DNA from: an uncultured Saprospiraceae bacterium
GTDB taxonomy: Bacteria; Bacteroidota; Bacteroidia; Chitinophagales; Saprospiraceae
Length of the DNA stretch: 39,671 bases
Assembly (NCBI GenBank): GCA_937997635.1
Contig: CALLFA010000159.1
Location: 1-39,671, forward strand
Reading direction: 5' to 3'
Under the pieces are notes generated by a model. That model was not told the origin of the DNA and searched no databases. It saw nothing but the letters and a program-made list of their open reading frames with translations. Every line of letters starts with the position of its first letter. The first letter of the stretch is position 1. The translations under genes were made by a program, and so were the position numbers. Below, in pieces: positions 38,529 through 39,671 of this stretch.

Positions 38529-39671
38529 ATGTTAAATCTATCTGTCGTACTAGAAGACTCTGCAAAAAGATATGCAGATAAAGCAGCATTCACATTTGGG
38601 GACACGACATTAAACTTTGCTCAAGTCAACGGTGCTGCAAATCAGATCGCAAATGGTTTGAAGGCTGCAGGAATTGGTCATGGAGACAAAGTAGGAATAA
38701 GTTGTTTTAATCTTCCCTATTTCCCGATGATCTATTTTGGGATATTAAAAGCTGGAGCTACTGTTGTCCCACTTAGTGTATTATTAAAAACGGATGAGAT
38801 AGAATATCACTTAACGGACAGCGATGCAAAAGCATATTTTTGTTTTCAAGGGACTCCTGATTTGCCTATGGGCGAGATGGGACATGCCGCTTTCAAAAAA
38901 GTCGATGCTTGTCAACATTTTTACTTGATCACTGCTAAGCCAACTGATCCTTCCCCAATACAAGGAACAAATACCTTGGGATCATTAATGGCCGGTCAAG
39001 CACCAACTACAGAGACAGCACAAACAAGTGCAGAAGACACAGCAGTAATCATATATACATCAGGCACTACTGGGAGACCAAAGGGAGCTGAGTTAACACA
39101 TTCTAACTTAATGTTAAATGCTGTTCTGGCTGCAGATCTCGGCAAAATTTCATCAGATGATACGACATTAATTGTGTTGCCCTTGTTCCACATTTTTGCA
39201 ATGACTTGTTTAATGAATACAGGGATATACAGAGGTGCGCACAGTATATTATTGCCGCGATTTGAAGCAGAGACTGTTTTTGGTCTAATGCAAAAACACA
39301 AGGTGACTTTATTCGCCGGTGTGCCTACGATGTATTGGGGCTTGTTAAACTATAAAGAAGATAAATTTGACTACGACAGTATCGCTGGTAATCTTCGTCT
39401 CGGCATGTCAGGAGGAGCAGCGTTGCCGGTACAAGTGTTGCACGATTTTGAAGCTAGATTTAAAGTACCAGTACTCGAAGGATATGGTATGTCTGAAGGT
39501 TCGCCAGTGGTGACGTTTAATCATTTGAACAAGGAGATAAAAGCTGGATCTGTAGGTACACCTGTTTGGGGCGTAGAGGTAAAATTGGTAGATGATCAAG
39601 GTAATGAAGTGGCGGATGGAGACCGTGGTGAATTGTTGTACAGAGGGCATAATGTCATGAAAGGATACTAC
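38529..39671 (+). CDS. Long-chain fatty-acid-CoA ligase-like AMP-binding enzyme (3' truncated by window)
   Basis: An ATG at 38529 opens a frame that runs off the end of the window after 381 codons. It belongs to the adenylate-forming superfamily: the AMP-binding P-loop IIYTSGTTGRPKGAE (from residue 174), the LPLFHIFAM segment and GYGMSEGSP are present, with GELLYRGHNVMKGYY just before the end. It activates a carboxylic acid, most likely a fatty acid, to its acyl-CoA by way of an acyl-adenylate. The lid domain with the catalytic lysine lies beyond the window. The N-terminus has no signal peptide. Confidence 0.92.
   Translation, partial: MLNLSVVLEDSAKRYADKAAFTFGDTTLNFAQVNGAANQIANGLKAAGIGHGDKVGISCFNLPYFPMIYFGILKAGATVVPLSVLLKTDEIEYHLTDSDAKAYFCFQGTPDLPMGEMGHAAFKKVDACQHFYLITAKPTDPSPIQGTNTLGSLMAGQAPTTETAQTSAEDTAVIIYTSGTTGRPKGAELTHSNLMLNAVLAADLGKISSDDTTLIVLPLFHIFAMTCLMNTGIYRGAHSILLPRFEAETVFGLMQKHKVTLFAGVPTMYWGLLNYKEDKFDYDSIAGNLRLGMSGGAALPVQVLHDFEARFKVPVLEGYGMSEGSPVVTFNHLNKEIKAGSVGTPVWGVEVKLVDDQGNEVADGDRGELLYRGHNVMKGYY

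Noticed and set aside
38996..39650. Minus-strand ORFs at the end of the window
   Set aside because: They lie opposite the clear AMP-binding enzyme whose plus-strand frame runs off the window edge.

Overview
The window comes from a member of the Bacteroidota, most likely a Saprospirales/Lewinellaceae-type marine or wastewater bacterium. The lineage call is inference. It rests on type IX secretion (T9SS) hallmarks (a C-terminal sorting domain, a PorP/SprF-family protein and a PorE-like TPR/propeller/OmpA protein), a complete Na+-translocating NADH:quinone reductase operon, the archaeal/eukaryotic-type prolyl-tRNA synthetase, AT-rich spacers, an absence of clear Shine-Dalgarno sequences, and a few TAnnTTTG-like promoter boxes.

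Layout. 1-7992 (+) is the 3' part of a giant collagen-like gene: 732 Gly-X-Y triplets are visible, broken by twelve 28-residue modules that each look like two back-to-back EF-hand/thrombospondin-type-3 calcium loops between two cysteines, followed by a 130-residue non-collagen C-terminal domain. A strong terminator and a T9SS-sorted surface protein (8073-9089) follow. 9094-11050 (-) holds a DUF3127 protein with an SSB-like acidic tail and proS. 11280-13995 (+) holds two secreted, low-complexity proteins with Arg/Ser-rich tails, then a FadL/OMPP1-like outer-membrane protein (14129-15673).

16153-19988 is the most unusual stretch. A perfect 50-bp copy of the 3' end of nqrF lies 3.8 kb from the real nqrF 3' end. 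Between the two copies are a tail-fibre/Peptidase_S74 protein, a frameshifted metzincin protease and a hairpin-rich non-coding segment. This looks like an insertion at the nqrF 3' end that rebuilt the gene, but no integrase is present. 19939-26270 (-) is nqrABCDEF; NqrA carries an unusual N-terminal membrane extension.

26399-32126 (-) holds an amidase and then a T9SS/envelope cluster read in the order PorP/SprF-like, PorE-like OmpA protein, small OmpA lipoprotein, DUF1573 lipoprotein. 32585-35713 (-) is a 1042-residue BNR/sortilin-type propeller protein bracketed by two copies of a MITE-like element with TATACCAAAA terminal inverted repeats; each copy sits at the stop codon of a minus-strand gene. 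The window closes with a LolA-like protein, an MDR-family oxidoreductase, a GNAT acetyltransferase and a 3'-truncated acyl-CoA synthetase.

Taken together, much of the window concerns the cell surface: calcium-binding collagen fibres, T9SS-exported adhesins and proteases, and envelope anchoring proteins, set beside the respiratory Na+ pump. No rRNA, tRNA or CRISPR array was recognised.
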